From the NCBI GenBank assembly GCA_026261815.1, contig JAMPIT010000230.1, positions 10,167,001-10,231,000 of the forward strand: a DNA stretch of 64,000 nt, given 5' to 3'. The notes beneath the pieces are model-generated. The model saw only the letters and a list, made by a program, of their open reading frames with translations. It ran no database searches and was not told the origin of the DNA. This document shows positions 42,101 through 55,707 of the stretch, one piece after another (position 1 is the first letter of the stretch; each line of letters starts with the position of its first letter). A program made the translations under genes and the position numbers. This stretch comes from Monarcha castaneiventris obscurior. Taxonomy: Eukaryota; Chordata; Aves; Passeriformes; Monarchidae.

Positions 42101-44598
42101 AATAAACAGAATCTAGCACAGAAGAATATCAGACTAGACCCACCATAAGCTGATGTGATTTTTTAAACCCAAAACTGACTAATTAGGGTTTTTTAAACCC
42201 ATGCTCATTGTAATTAAATGTAATTACAATATCCACAGCTTTGAATTAAGGTTCAATCAGAATTAAAACAGCTTCTGCTAAATTAAATTATTTTAAAGTA
42301 TAAGTTCAACTAAATAAGGAAAGCATGTAAAAATACAAAAAAACCCCCAAGCTTACAGATATATATGTCTTTTCTTTGTCAAATGGTATTGTGAAAATTA
42401 ATTAATGAAGTAGTCATAATTGACACAGTAAAGTCAAAGAAGTAAAACTTAAAATAAGACCAATACTTTCCAAACTCTCCAAGTTTTTGGTTACTTTTGC
42501 ATTGCCAGTTCCCTCATTTCAAAGTGCTGAATTCACAACCATGGAAAATAACGACAGCTGGGGTTACCCAGAACCTCTGAATACCAGATCCAGAGCACCA
42601 CACCTTCCAAATTTAGAAACTCCTTTTGACAATATTTGCCAGCACAGTCTCCTATTATACTATGCAAGTCCTTAAACTAGTCACAAGTCATTCCTTAGAC
42701 CAAAGAGATCAAACCTCAATTCCACCGCACACAGAGGGAGTCCTGACACTGATTGCAATGAGGTAAAAATTACCCTCTGCAGAAAGAAGTGAAGGGGGTG
42801 TATATGAAGTTATTTGTTGGATTTCTGATACGGAGCCTTCCTTACCTTTGAGTTATTCTATAGTAAATACCATATCATTGCTCAATTGTATGGAAATGGT
42901 GATTAGTGGTTCTGCAAATGTTTTGTTTGGGATTTGCATTTTCTCATCAAAGGATAATTCTCTGCCTTCATATGCTGTCAGCTTCTTTCAGATGAGACAG
43001 CTCAGCACAGAGATGCCTCAAATATATCAGGAAGAGAAGGAAACATATTAAACCACAAAAAAATGTACAAGCTAAACATAGAGACACTGAGTTCAACCAC
43101 AAGGGCTTGGAAATCAAGGGAGTTGTGGCAAAATATTTTGGGTTGACTAAATACCATGCCCCAAAATTTAAGCTATTTTCTTTAAAAAGAAATTTCAGAG
43201 ACTAAGGCAGAATGGAAAGCAGCAGGGAATTTTAGCTTCTGCTCCCAATTTCTGGCTTCAAAATCTTTTTACTTTATTTTACAAGTGAAACTTTGGGGGT
43301 TCTATATAGTTTAAACAGCTGTCCAAAACACATGCTGTAGACCCTCAGCCATGAGGAAGTGGTTGATAATGGGGAAGGGATAATAGTGTGGAACCACCAT
43401 CCATTTCAGAGCTCCTAAGTTATCCCTGGGTTTTGATAGGTCTCTCCCACCATACTGGTGTGGTCAAGGAGCTCCAAACTCATTTGCATTGTGAGGATAA
43501 TGCTGAACAGAATTTTCTGTACCCAAACCCAAAAGACAGTGCTTTGGGTTGCACTGATTTTGTTAAGAGGGATTTCACATGCATTTACTGCTGGCTATCA
43601 CCATAATGCTGTGACAAAAAAATATCCATTTATAATGCTTTTTACCCTTATTGCAACACAACAAAGTGCTGCTTTTCCTTCAGCATGTCCAAAACTGTAA
43701 ACATGCAATAACTCATCACATCCTTCGTATACACATTTAATCGAATTGCTTCAAATATATATTGTGTAGCCAGTATGATCATAACAACAGTTTGGAATTA
43801 ATGGACTTTAACTGCCTTTAATTCTAAATGGATACCACTGCAAGTGTGAAATAGCCCTACAATTGAAGAAGCAGGTGTCCATACAGAATAGAAAGAGGGC
43901 TGAGACACAGACTCTGAATATAGGACGCTCTTGATTTGGAAAAATTAATGCAGAGCCCATTGCTTACTTAGGCATGCAGTATAGTAACATAAACAGTATA
44001 CATGCAACAAATGTTGGTCTGTCTTTGTAGAAGTCAAGGCTTTAGTTTTGTGATTTACAATGTATAAAAAAACTTTGATGAATCTAACAATTAAGCTAGA
44101 TTATTGACTGTTTTTTTCTATAAAAGGATTTTCTTGACCACTGTCTCTAGATGTTGGCATCCTATACACAAAATATAATATAAGCAATCACTGTGTTTCT
44201 TACAACATTTTTAAAGATGGAGGACAAGTTAACAGAATGCTGAATTTTCTAGTACCAGATGTGTGTCTGAGAACACCAGAAAGAGCATCATTTGGAACTA
44301 AATGAAATGTAAATTTACAGTTTTAGGATACCTGTTCTTTAGGTGTGAGGTAAACTCATTCCACTACACAAATCTGAAGTAATAACATCCTTAGCCAGAC
44401 TAAAACTAGCAGCCCCACATGGCACATTCTTCTTCTTAAGGTTTCCATTTCCACTCAAGACTTGGGCAACCATTTTATTTCACATGACCAATAATGGCTG
44501 CTCAAACAACATAGTCTACTGATACAGCCTGCATTCAGTCTGTCACTGGATTCAGTACCCATGAAAGTCTGGAAAACAAATACAAACACTCATTCAGA
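39185..44598. other. Anonymous DNA with one weak exon-like segment
   Basis: Only 39983-40400 stands out: CTCTCTCCCACCTACAG acts as a plausible splice acceptor at its left edge and AATAAA lies at 40384-40389. The enclosed frames (for example 40043-40306) match nothing I know. The rest is featureless. Confidence 0.5.
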
Positions 44599-45475
44599 AC
44601 CACAGAATGGCGGAGGTTGGAAGAAACATCTTGAGGTCATCCAGTCTAACCTCACTGCTCGAGCAGGGTCACCTACGGAGAGTTGCCCAGGCCCATGACT
44701 AGGTAGTTTTTCAATATCTTTGGGGAGGGAGATTCCACATGTTCTCTGAGCATCCTGTGCCAGTGCTCAGCCACCAGCAAAGTGACAGTGTGTTTCCTCA
44801 CATTCAAAAGGAAACTCCTGCTTCAGATGGAGCCCATTGCTTCTTGTCTTGTTATTGGGTACCACTGAAAAGCTGGCACCCTCTTTGCACCTTTCCTTAA
44901 TATATTTACTCTGAACCTTCTATTCCCTAGGCTAAACAATTCCAGTTCCATTCAGCCTTTCCTCACAGGAGAGATGCTCAAGGCCCTTATTAACCTTCAG
45001 TGGACTCTCTCTAGTATGTCCATGTCTCTCTTGTGCTTGGGAGGCCATGACTGGACACAGTAATCTAGAGTGGCCTCCTCAGTACTTCAGAAATCGGAAG
45101 AATCTCCTCCCTTGACCAGCTGGAAACATGGACACAGTAATCTAGAGTGGCCTCCTCAGTACTTCAGAAATCGGAAGAATCTCCTCCCTTGACCAGCTGG
45201 AAACATTTCTCCTGATACAGCCCAGGATACCCTTAGCCTTTGTTGCAAGGGCACACCCACAGCTCATGATGACTTAGCATCCATCAGGACACCAGGTTGT
45301 TTTCTGCAGTTTCTTTCCAGCTAGTTAACCCCCAGCCTATGCTGGTGCATGGGGTTGTTCATCTGCAGGTAAAGGCCCTGTCTCTTCTCCTTGTCCACCT
45401 CTGTAAAGCTCTTGTCAGCCCACTTCTCCAGCCTATCCAGGTCCCTTTGGATGGCAGCACCACCCTTTGATGTAT
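44599..45475 (-). mobile_element. CR1 LINE fragment with internal duplication
   Basis: Reverse-strand CR1: it starts with the tail at CACAGAATGGCGGAGGTTGG and continues through CAGTGCTCAGCCACCAGCAA, TTCAGCCTTTCCTCACAGGA and CTTCTCCAGCCTATCCAGGT towards the body of the element. It is the longest CR1 copy in the window. It contains a perfect 77-bp tandem duplication at 45053-45206. The right boundary is approximate. Confidence 0.9.
45053..45206. repeat. Perfect 77-bp tandem duplication (2 copies)
   Basis: 45053-45129 and 45130-45206 are identical over 77 bases by direct comparison. The duplication sits inside a diverged CR1 copy. Perfect identity of the two units means it arose long after the CR1 inserted, or is an assembly artefact. 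Confidence 0.95.
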
Positions 45476-47130
45476 CAAAAGATAATCTTGTGCCTCAAGT
45501 GTAGAACTTGGGACTGCTTCCCCATCATTTTTTCCAGCATCTGCAACTACAAAGCCTCCTCAGGTGAGTTACCAGACCTTTCCTTCTTGGGACAAGTAAG
45601 GGATTCCCAGGTTCACCAGGTACACTTGCTGAGTTCTGTGTTGATTCCAACAGCACGAGGGACAGCTGGAGTTTACAGATAACCTCTTAATTAGGCAAAT
45701 TACACTCCTCATTAGAATTACATAGTTATGGCACTGAAGTAAAAAAGGACTGTGCCTCACACTGATGTGTTGACAGTGATTTCTCTTCTATCAAAATAAG
45801 CATCATAAAGACAGATCCTTTCTCATAAGTACCAGCAGTTTTTTAAGAGAAAAAAAAATTCAATATTTGAACAAAGTAAAAAAGGTAGATTTATAAGAAA
45901 AAAAGAGCTTTTTCCTGTGGAAAAAAACTAGTGTCACAAGATTCAAATATTTTAAAATATTAAACTTATTGCCTGATTGAAATTCTTTATAAAAATGTTA
46001 TTCCAGGGAACTGATTGAACCCCTTGCAAAATGGTAACATATACATAAAAAAGGGAAATCTTTGATTTTTGCTAGCAAACAAACAAAGAGAAAGTTGCTT
46101 AATACCACTCTGAGGCTTACTTCACCTCTTCTTTATAGCTTTTCATTAAATTCGATTAAGTCATGATCAAATCTTGAGTTATATTTAAGTTTATTGAATT
46201 CAGGAATAATTCCAACAGCACCAGACTAATGAGAGAATTAGGCCCTAAGAGTTAATTGTATAAATATTGTCACGCCTCTACATAGCAACTTTTTCTTCAG
46301 TTTTTTACACTATTACATTTAAGTGGGAGGGCTCTTGCAGGCTGCATATTCCTCACTCATCACTTCCACTTTGCAAAACATGGGTTTAATGAGGCTATGA
46401 TCAAAATCAATTTTACAAGTTTGCCTGGGTATGGTAAGCAAAGAGCTTTTGGACTACAGTGGAGCAAATGACTACAATACATAAGTCTGCAAATGGGGCT
46501 CCAAAAATGGAAAGACAACCAAATACTCAAAGGACCATCAAATTTTACAGTGCCCCAAAGAGAAGCTTTTATGATCTCTAGAGGAGACACCCTATTAAGG
46601 CAAATTGAATCAATCCCAAATTTATTTAAGAAGGCTGGAGTGATATGATTATTTTATAGTTTACTACACAGCTGTTAATCATTAAACACATTTTAGACAA
46701 TCATCGGATATTCATTCTACATGCAATAACATTTTTATTGAAGTTAACATAATAGTACATCTTAAGATCTCTTTTGAAAATGTTCCCTTAGGAAAAAAAA
46801 TTATCTGCAAAGTAAAGACACGAATTGTATGCCTCATGAGCTAGCCAACTTTGTAAATAAGTGAACATATATCATGACACTATTCTAATGCCATACATAT
46901 CCCCTGCTTTAATATGCATAGTAAATGATTTGCCCAGGTTTATTTTATGAATATCACTGATTTACTCATCCTGGACAGGTCAAAAGAGGAACTACAGAGA
47001 TTGTAAGCCACTGTTTTACAGCTATCTTTTTCTTTCCTGTTTTGACAGAGAATTTTGTCAGACTAGACTTTTCTGCTCCCATAAGATCCTCCTTTGACTT
47101 CAAGGAAACTGCTCCCAGAAAAATTACTTT

Positions 47131-47215
47131 GGCCCTAATCCTGAAAGCTGATTTGTGTCAATAGACATACACAATATCCCACTGAATTCAGTGGAGCTCA
47201 ATATGAAGATGAAGG
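47131..47215. repeat. Possible ancient amniote repeat relic
   Basis: GGCCCTAATCCTGAAAGC, then CCACTGAATTCAGTGGAGCT, resembles an old interspersed repeat with an internal inverted arm. Recognition is from memory and weak. Confidence 0.3.
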
Positions 47216-47708
47216 TTTTGTTGATTTAGTGTGCAGAGAAAAGTATAAGTCACAGGTTTCCAAGATAAGGCTGTACTTACACGTACAGTGATTAACTGGC
47301 TCATGTTTAACTGCAAGTCACACCAGCCTACTCTCCTAATGAAATGTACAGGAATTCAATGAGAAAAATAAAATGTTTCAAATTCTCCAAGGTTTTTCCT
47401 GTCCTGAAAATATATTCATTTCAGTGACTTTCTGACAATTTTGTTTACAAAAATATTTCAAAATTAATTTATGAAAATAGATTTTTTTGTAAGCCCTTTT
47501 TCTCTAAATCACCCAATTCTGTTACACAAAAAGAAATAGCTTCACTTTGTAGTTTGCATAAAAATTTGTGTTCTTCTGGTAATAAACTTCATTGATCAAA
47601 ACGGTAATGAAGACAAATTGCATGCAACTGTCCTGAGATGATTCTTCACAAAATTCTGCCCAAGTTTGAAAGTCTCCTTTGGCAGAAATTTAGTAAACCT
47701 ACAGCCAC

Positions 47709-47729
47709 AAAAAAAAAAAAAAAAAAAAA
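47709..47729. repeat. Poly(A) run of 21
   Basis: Uninterrupted A-run. No LINE body or processed gene copy is visible upstream, so it is not clearly a retroposon tail. Confidence 0.85.
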
Positions 47730-49730
47730 CCCTCAAGTTTTTTCAAAGAGTTTAACAAGCTGCTTGTAATTTTTTCTGGTTTATTGAAGGAAAGGGAGTC
47801 AAGAGGAAAATTCCAATAAAACTGTATGTAAGCCAAAGGTTTGTTTATGTTTGTATGGATTAGCATTCACACGTTTCCTGTTACTAGACTTCCTATTAGT
47901 GATGTTTAAGTTTAACCACATATCCTGGGTTAAGGAATAGCTCCTGAAATCAATTTCCTGATTAGGCTAAGAAAGGTCAAAGGTTAATTTTGCAGCCACA
48001 TGATTAAGCTACCAGCAGCTACTGCATAGCCTTGTTTTAACATATAAAGTTACTGCAAATATTAGCTAAAGGAGGTGGCACACTCTGGTGAGTACACAAA
48101 ACTGTTGAGGAAAAATAATCCCAGAGTCTTATTCACTCTAAGTGGAATTTACTCTCTCCACATGCACACATAGAATACACATCAGTGGAGACATCTCTGA
48201 GTTATGGTGAGGCCAACCTGGCAACCTCTTAACGTGTTCATCATTTTAAACATGGCTGTGTGACCACTGCCAGAGCTCAACTGCCAGCCAAGAAACATCC
48301 TGCTGTACATCCCATCACAGACTTCCTTCATGCCCTTGCTACAGACCTTAAAGAAGAAACAAGGTTTATGGTAATATAAGAATTCACAAACTTATATTTA
48401 TCATATTCTGGAAAACAATGCACAGTGATTTCTGCTTCCTTAGAAAAAAAGAAGAAAACAACAGATGGATGATGAATTTGCAAACAACTCCGCAGCAGAT
48501 ACTGCTGTTGTGCCAAATCAACAGAAGGTAATGCATCACTATTTTTCCATTTACATACAAATGTGAACAATCCTCTGCCCAAACACCTCAGATAATACAA
48601 GAAATATCTGAAAAAGTTTGTGAAGCTTCTGCCTGGAGGGATTCTTGTTTCCAGCAGTAAAACTGATTCTTTTTTAATAGCAGCATGAGCAATGACAGCC
48701 TATTGATGCATCTCAATAGCAATGAGGAATTCTAGAGTTAAAGGTGATTGTCCGGATTCATTCTCACTGCAGAGCATTTCCCTTTCCTGCTGAGTTCTCA
48801 TCTACAAATTATTTCACTCTTACTCAGTTTTAGTAACTTGTTATCATAGAAGAGGACAGTTGAATGAAATCCCATGTTCTGACATTGTCATGTTCTTTTA
48901 GAACTGTTAGATGGGCAATGGGAAATTCAATACTGGATTTAGTGAAGATAGTGTTGGTATTTAGTTACCTCACTACAACTACTGGAGATTTAATAGAGGG
49001 CTCACAAGTAATTAAGCAACTTGGATTGCAAGTCATAGTTTTAAAAATAAAACTTGATTTGACCCAAGGCCTACCGTTGCTAATATAATCACCACTCTTT
49101 TGGGCGTTCCTCTCTGTCTAACATTATCATTTATGTTTGTATCAGTGTGGCAGCATTTTACACTTGTTTTGCATGGGAAGGCCTCTAGATAAGACACAAG
49201 ATAGAGGAGACAATCAGTCATCAGTCTTTACTCAGGATTTCCTGACTGCATATGAACAATAACAAAATCTACTTTTTTTTTTTTTTGGTAAAAATTAATG
49301 CATTTCAATATATATATTTATATATGAAAAGAGAACATCTGTTTCTTACACTAAAATCTCATTAAATTCCAGTTGCAAGAAACTGGTTCAGTTTTCACAT
49401 TTAGGCTGTTTGCAAGTAAGACAAAATTTTTATGAATCCTTCATAGTTAATTTAGCCTTCATTTCTTATAAACAAATATAAGTGGATGCACAGGAGCTGT
49501 TCTTCATTCATTTGTGGACTTAACATTTGGAATTAACTTTTCCAGCCACATGACTCGTTCTACCAGTCAGACAATACAACTTTTGTTCTCTAACTAGATT
49601 TCTTAAACTTTGTAAACATCCTAGCACTTGAAAAACATGTCCCACCACCCTATAAAAACAATTAAGATTACTCGAGAAATAACTTTGAACAGAAAGAACA
49701 ATCAGATGACTTGTGTTATATTTAAAGAAA

Positions 49731-49776
49731 TCTTTTTTATTCTTTTGTTTTCTTTTTTTTTTCTTTTTTTTTTTTC
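49731..49776. repeat. T-rich low-complexity tract
   Basis: Nearly pure T with C and one GTTT interruption, followed by CAG. It looks like a very strong splice-acceptor tract, but no coding exon follows. Confidence 0.8.
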
Positions 49777-50536
49777 CAGAGGGATACTTCTGCCTGGCTA
49801 AAGATATCCTTTTCAGATTTTAAAATACTCTCTTTCTTTCCTAACATGCAGTGAGCAGGGGAGAAGGATTTCTCTTGTCACATTCAAACCAACTCATCAC
49901 TGCAAAAGCAGCTTTCCTGTCTGCCCAGGAGCTGCCACGTTGCTGACCTCTCCTCCTTTTTCTCCACATGTTCCCTGATTTACTTTCGGCTTTTTCTGGT
50001 CAGCAGTTTTGACACTTTACCAGCCGATTTTGGTTATCTGAAAACATAAAATTCTAGGACTGTTTACATTTTAAATTGTAAACTCTTCTGTAGAACATGT
50101 GATGACTTTTCAGCAGCTCAAGCTCCTCTGATGTAAATCCTCCTCTCCCAGTAATTGACTACATTGCAGGTGCAGATTCCCTGTATTCTCCAGTTGGAAT
50201 ACAGCAAGGTCTATTGTGATACATGAAGGGAAGAGACCCACCAGCAGAGATGCAAGAGAATCTACAGTTTTATTCAGAAGCATCAGTGTATACATATATA
50301 TATTTCTAGTCCTAAGAGCTTTTTTTTCTGGTTGCAATGCACAGGCTTAATCACAGTTCCACAATAAATCAATCCTCTTGACATCTTCTATTGTTCTCTT
50401 CAAAGCCACGGCTAGTAGAGCGTGAAGTGTGTCCTTTTCCAAGTTTCCTCATGGAATAGAAGAGATGGTGTGCTGCTCTGTGTTGATGTAGAAAATCATT
50501 TGTTCAGTTCTGTCTCAGGTACACGCTGTCCAGGGA

Positions 50537-50574
50537 TGCTGCTGCTGCTGCTGCCGGCACTGCTGCTGTTGCTT
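50537..50574. repeat. CTG-rich repeat
   Basis: Two clusters of TGC/CTG triplets separated by GCCGGCA. Not inside a convincing reading frame. Confidence 0.85.
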
Positions 50575-53500
50575 TCTGTTTAACTCTTTCCTTACACAAA
50601 CACCTGTTACCCCAACAGTCTATGGCCAAGGAATCTCACTTTCTACAGTGCCTTTTCCCTCTTCTTATTATTGGGAGTGTCTGTTCTATGGCACCTGGAA
50701 AAATCACTGCGTTTTTCAGTCTTTTGTTTCCTTACTGTTTGTAATACCTGCCTACACACACCCAGCAGGTACAGAATTACTGGGTAAATCATCCTGATAA
50801 AAACACAGTTTTTGGCAGCCAAAATCAGTGATGTTCTGTGCCATGTGTCTAACGGGTGTGTAAGTGTATTCTAATAGTTCTGAACCTGCAACCCAACAAA
50901 TGGACTATTTTGATGGTAACATTTCTGTTTTAGGGGGTTTTTCCTGCCTTTTTGGTAAGCAAGAGATGAATAACACAAGTTCAGTCATGTAGAAATATTT
51001 CACACCTCTCAACTCTATTTCTTTGTAATCCCAGACAAATGGCCACTGCTCATGAATGGTGGGACTCTCCACCACATGGGCAGTGAGGTAGATTATCTGT
51101 TTCTCTCCGGTGAGAAGAAATACTGCACACTTTCAGCATTGATGGAAAAGCTGTCAGTGCCCTTGCTTTGAATGACAGTAGAGCAACTAAAGTATATAAT
51201 CAGATCCTGGGAGATTTGGGTAATATATTCTCCAGAGATAAAAGGTGTTCATCCCCTATTTTCAAAGAAAGTGCCCTAACAACTAAATTAAAGCTTGATC
51301 AAAGTACCCTAGTATGGCTCTGCACTGCATCACAGAGCAATACCTGAACATCCACTGAATTCATCTAGAACCCAAGTCTGACTTTATTTTCCTATTGGAA
51401 ATGAAGGGAGAAATCTGACCTGTGGTTAGATATCACTATTCAAGATTTCCTAGAATATACAGCAACTACACCCCTCATTAATTGCTGTCTACTTCTGTCA
51501 AGATAATACCACAGTAACTCCAATGAAGTTACAGCACTTACAGTAGTACAGCTGATAGCAAAACTTGGCTCAATATCCTCAAACATAAATGGATATTTTA
51601 TCTGTTTAGTGCATGCTGTCTCTTTTATTGAAACTGAAACAGTGAGACAAAAGTCATCCTGAAGAGACCAAAAGAAACTTAAACATGCATTTTTTTCTAA
51701 GCATATGAATATTTTATGATTTATGGTTTCCATAGTGCTTATTTGCTTTGTTTGTTCAACATTTTGAGTTGTCAGAATAGGCATTAGACAGAGCAGCAAC
51801 AGAAAAATGGAAAATAAGTCAGTAACAAATAGAGTTCTTACATTTTTCCTTGGGACACAGACATGAGGATGTACACACTATCAACGCTTTGAAAGTAACT
51901 TACTAATCATTCACGTGTCCCAGACTTAAACCAGGACTTCAACACTCTCAGAAAGTATCCAATACACAATTTTAAAATTATTCTGGTCACATTAAAATGT
52001 AGAAAAGCCTCAATAAAAATAATCATAGAAGGAGAAGACAAACCAGGTCTATTTTGAAAGGAAACAGTGTGTATTCTGTACAGTCAGTTTATCAGATTAG
52101 CAAGTTTCTTACTAATACTGACAGTGAGATATTTTCAGTTCACTTATTTGTGCAATCAGTTTCAGAAAAGGTTAAATGTTATGAGGGATTTCTTAAAAAT
52201 CTGTATTAACATTTCCTCCATTTATCATTCTTTATTCATCAGAATTAAAACCCTATTTGTACTTAGCATTTTGGTATTGGTTTTAAATGTATCACAATTT
52301 TCTTCTTCCTTTTAGGTAATGGCAAGGTAGGAAATAGCGAAAACAGACTTGCTTGGGAAATGCACAGTATTTTTGACTGTGTTTTACAAACTCTGTTTTG
52401 TCTTCCAGTGAAAAGCAAACAGAAATATTTAAATTTCTTCATTGCCTCTCTAGGCTCTACCTAAACTCTTCCTTAAGTCACAGTCTTTCCTTTCAGTGAA
52501 CCTCAACAAGGCAAACTGAAAGCTTTCTTTGTTATCCTGGTCTACAGCACCTGAATGGTGCCAAACAAAACTAATTCAGAGCTCTTAGCAAAAGAGTTTC
52601 TTTCTCTGACTCCTCCTCAATATCAGATAGTCTTTTTCTTTTCTCTCAGTATTAGCTAACAGCAGAGAAAACAAAAACATAATCTCCCTCACGTACACTC
52701 ATCTTCCTCCTTTTTTATTCCTTTTGAGCCTCTTTGATTTCTCCTGTTAATTATTCACCTACATAAAGATGTTACCCTTGATGGTATGAAGTGGTTTTAC
52801 ATGGAATCCTTGTAATGCAGCAAATCATAACCATAATGTAAGCTAAAATGTGTTACCCAAATTGCTGTGGTTTCAAAATTTACAAAAAAAATATATTTCC
52901 TAGAGCAATCTAACTTCTCCTTTTACTACAACAACAAAGTAAACCCATTAGGAACACTATGAGTTTGAGCAATTAATTACATATTTAATAATATTTTATA
53001 GTTTTCTAAATACTTTAAAGTCCTTTCCAAACATTATGATTCAGTTCCTGCTACCACTCCTCATGCAGACTAGGAAAATTAATGGAATTACTCCAAAAGC
53101 AAATTACATTTAGGTTCTGGGAAAATTTGGGGTTTGATTCAGGTTTTTTTCTAAGAATTCAATGAATTCTGACTGTTTGCCTTTTGCAGAATGGGAAATG
53201 GAAACCCAGAAATTAGGCAACTTCATGTAACAAAACAGTGGAAAGACAAGATTATTCTTTTAAAAATAAAGTTTTTGCTCTTAAGTATCTCACACAGATG
53301 AAGTGTTCCAAAGGCACAAAAGGTGGCCAGCCACAAAATCATTATGGAAAGCTTCAGAGCTGTATCCTACCTCACATTTTGTTTCTTTTTTTCTTCTTGT
53401 TATGTTACTGCACCATAAGAACATAAAGAATGAATAACTAACTATTGCTTAGAGTTTCATGTTTATTACATAGCTAAAGCCATAATCACATCAAAAAGTT

Positions 53501-55186
53501 ACAGAAATTAGAAGACTATAATCATAATATCCAAAAATCTTAAACATGTCAAGCATACCACTGATGTGACAAAGACTTTGGCAGCTACTCAAATCACGCG
53601 GTTTGCAAAGGCATCCTTTCTCAAACAAAATAATTACAATTTAGATTCAAATTTTAAAACAAAAGACAATGACAAATACCAGATCTGAGTTAGAATTTTA
53701 AAATTATGAGGCAGATATTCTTGATTTAAAGATGTTGAGTCTGAGAGTATGAGCTACTAAGTGAATGTTTAATAAAGCCACGTACAAATTAAAAAGCTCA
53801 ATATGTATTTCTCAATTCTGCACAGAAATCCTCAGTTTGGTGGTTGGAACCACATCAAATCAAATTTTTACTAGGTTTCAAAAAACCCTGCATATATTCA
53901 TGGTTTCCAGAGGCTAGTCAAGAGCTTGAAATATTGGTCTTGACTATCCAGTCAAGACCAATTCTTTCCACAGGAAAGTAATTCTCAGAGGAAATTATTT
54001 GTCACGCTACTTCCAATCTAAAGATCTAAACACAGTCTTTCCTCTAGCCTTTGGCACAACCCATAATAATTGGACTATGGGAGAGAGCGACAAAAAAGTG
54101 GATCCACAAGATGCATGCCAAACATCACTACCAGCTCAATCATTTGCTTTCTCACCTTTCCTGCCCATCAGGAATAATCAGTAGCTGAAGTATTAAATGA
54201 CATGTCGTAGTCATTCACTGATGGAGGAGTAAGACAGAATGACATATTCTGCTGATTATTTATAGCTATTGGTTGTTATATGATACTAACTTGCAATATA
54301 TAGCCTTGTTTGAATTTCAGATGAGCAGATGGCCAGATGGATTAGCCTGTAAAATTAATATTCCAAACCCATACACAGCAGGACTTTGTATGGGAACTAA
54401 CTGCTTCAAAATCCATGAAGTCAGTTCAGTGTATTTTATTTTTCAGGCCTCATTTATTATTTCCTACACAAATACTGAAGCCTGCAACAGCAAAAGGCAA
54501 TTCTGGAACACTTTGGTATTTTGGTGCCATGGCTTCCTTGAATATTTCTTTCACCATTCCAGGAGCACCCATTTCTAGTCCCCACTTGGTAAAAAGACCA
54601 AAATTCATTTATCTAGCTTACATTGAAATATTTGCATCACCCTAAATGAGGTCCACAGAACATGGGATCTAGAGATATTTAGGTACCTACTTTTGGCAAC
54701 AGGCTTTAGCAACAGTATTGCAGTTATTCCCAAAACCAGTTCTCTGTGCTTTTCAGGCCTCTGCTTATGTAGGACGTATGTGTACAGGTACCTGGCAGAT
54801 GTCATCTGCAGTTCCCAAAATGACCAGAGCACAGACCTGCTGAAACAGGAAGGAGTGACCCTCTTGCTGGTGGTCATAGTGACAGAGGGTACAGTTAGGA
54901 ACCGCAGTTTTGAAGAAGGGGACAAGATCCAGCTAATAAAACCTGAAATTCTTATGTCTCCTGGATCTTTCTGAAAAGCTTACCTCAACTGCAATTAGTC
55001 TGTCTTGGCCTCTGACCCACTGCAGATGAACATAATACAAGTCTTAAGGGAAACTTCTGTATTTTAGAGCCACCCACTTGATTACTATTGATTACCTACT
55101 TGCCTCAATGGTAATTTCCCTTCGTCAGTAACAGTTCTGCCTGACTGCTCCTTCTGGGAACTGGGTTTTCTGTTATATTCCTCTTT

Positions 55187-55192
55187 TTTCCC
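55187..55192. repeat. Target-site duplication, left copy (TTTCCC)
   Basis: TTTCCC directly abuts the LTR end at 55193 and is identical to the six bases after the other LTR. A 6-bp duplication is the usual integration footprint of alpha- and betaretroviruses. It shows that both outer LTR ends belong to a single integration event. Confidence 0.93.
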
Positions 55193-55318
55193 TGACACTG
55201 CTAGTGCCATAAATCAGCCTCTCTTGCTGGGAGAGGCCCTTTAAAGTTCTTAAAGTCCTTGCAAGGAGCTTGATAGACGGACGAGGCAAACTCGCAGTAA
55301 CTGCTTCTTCGATAGTTG

Positions 55319-55324
55319 TTTATT
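55319..55324 (-). terminator. LTR polyadenylation signal AATAAA
   Basis: AATAAA on the minus strand downstream of the TATA-like box in the 3' LTR. This is the copy that would end the proviral transcript. The identical signal in the 5' LTR is at 59939-59934. Confidence 0.65.
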
Positions 55325-55411
55325 CTAGTGTTATCAGCTTAGAAAGACACAGTAGAACAGAACACTACAAGAAAAGGCGAGAAAATGGCTGCTTATCAAG
55401 ATTCCAAGGCC

Positions 55412-55419
55412 TTTTTATA
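55412..55419 (-). promoter_or_regulatory. TATA-like box in 3' LTR
   Basis: TATAAAAA on the minus strand, about 90 bases before the AATAAA signal, as expected for a U3/R arrangement. The same motif is at 60046-60039 in the 5' LTR. Confidence 0.7.
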
Positions 55420-55707
55420 GGTAAATTATCCAATTAAAATTGAAACGACAGATATTTTTACTTTTCATCCAATGCTCAGTAAATCACTCCGACACGCAGG
55501 CCGGAACTGCGGCATTTTTCATCCAATCATCCTAAAGTACTTTTACTGCAGAATATGGAGGACTAGAAGAAGAGAAGAAGAAATATAAACTACAAGGGCT
55601 CCTCCATTTTGGAACTTTTACTATTTATCTATTTACTACATTAACAAACCTAAAACTCTTAAATTCTTCACCCTGTGACATCCTTACATCATATTCTATC
55701 ACCTAGT

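Larger units (their letters stand above)
45476..55186. other. Anonymous AT-rich DNA flanking the provirus
   Basis: No gene supported. It holds the poly(A) run (47709-47729), the T-rich tract (49731-49776), the CTG repeat (50537-50574) and a possible repeat relic (47131-47215). Overlapping open frames of 93 and 106 codons on both strands near 54605-54974 have no recognisable domain. Confidence 0.6.

Noticed and set aside
47709..47729. Poly(A) run as the tail of a processed gene copy
   Set aside because: No recognisable gene sequence precedes it and no target duplication was found.
50537..50574. CTG repeat as a possible coding polyleucine or polyglutamine tract
   Set aside because: No extended reading frame or exon signals surround it.
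54605..54974. Overlapping open frames of 93 and 106 codons on opposite strands
   Set aside because: Neither shows a recognisable domain or homologue; most likely chance in a GC-richer patch.
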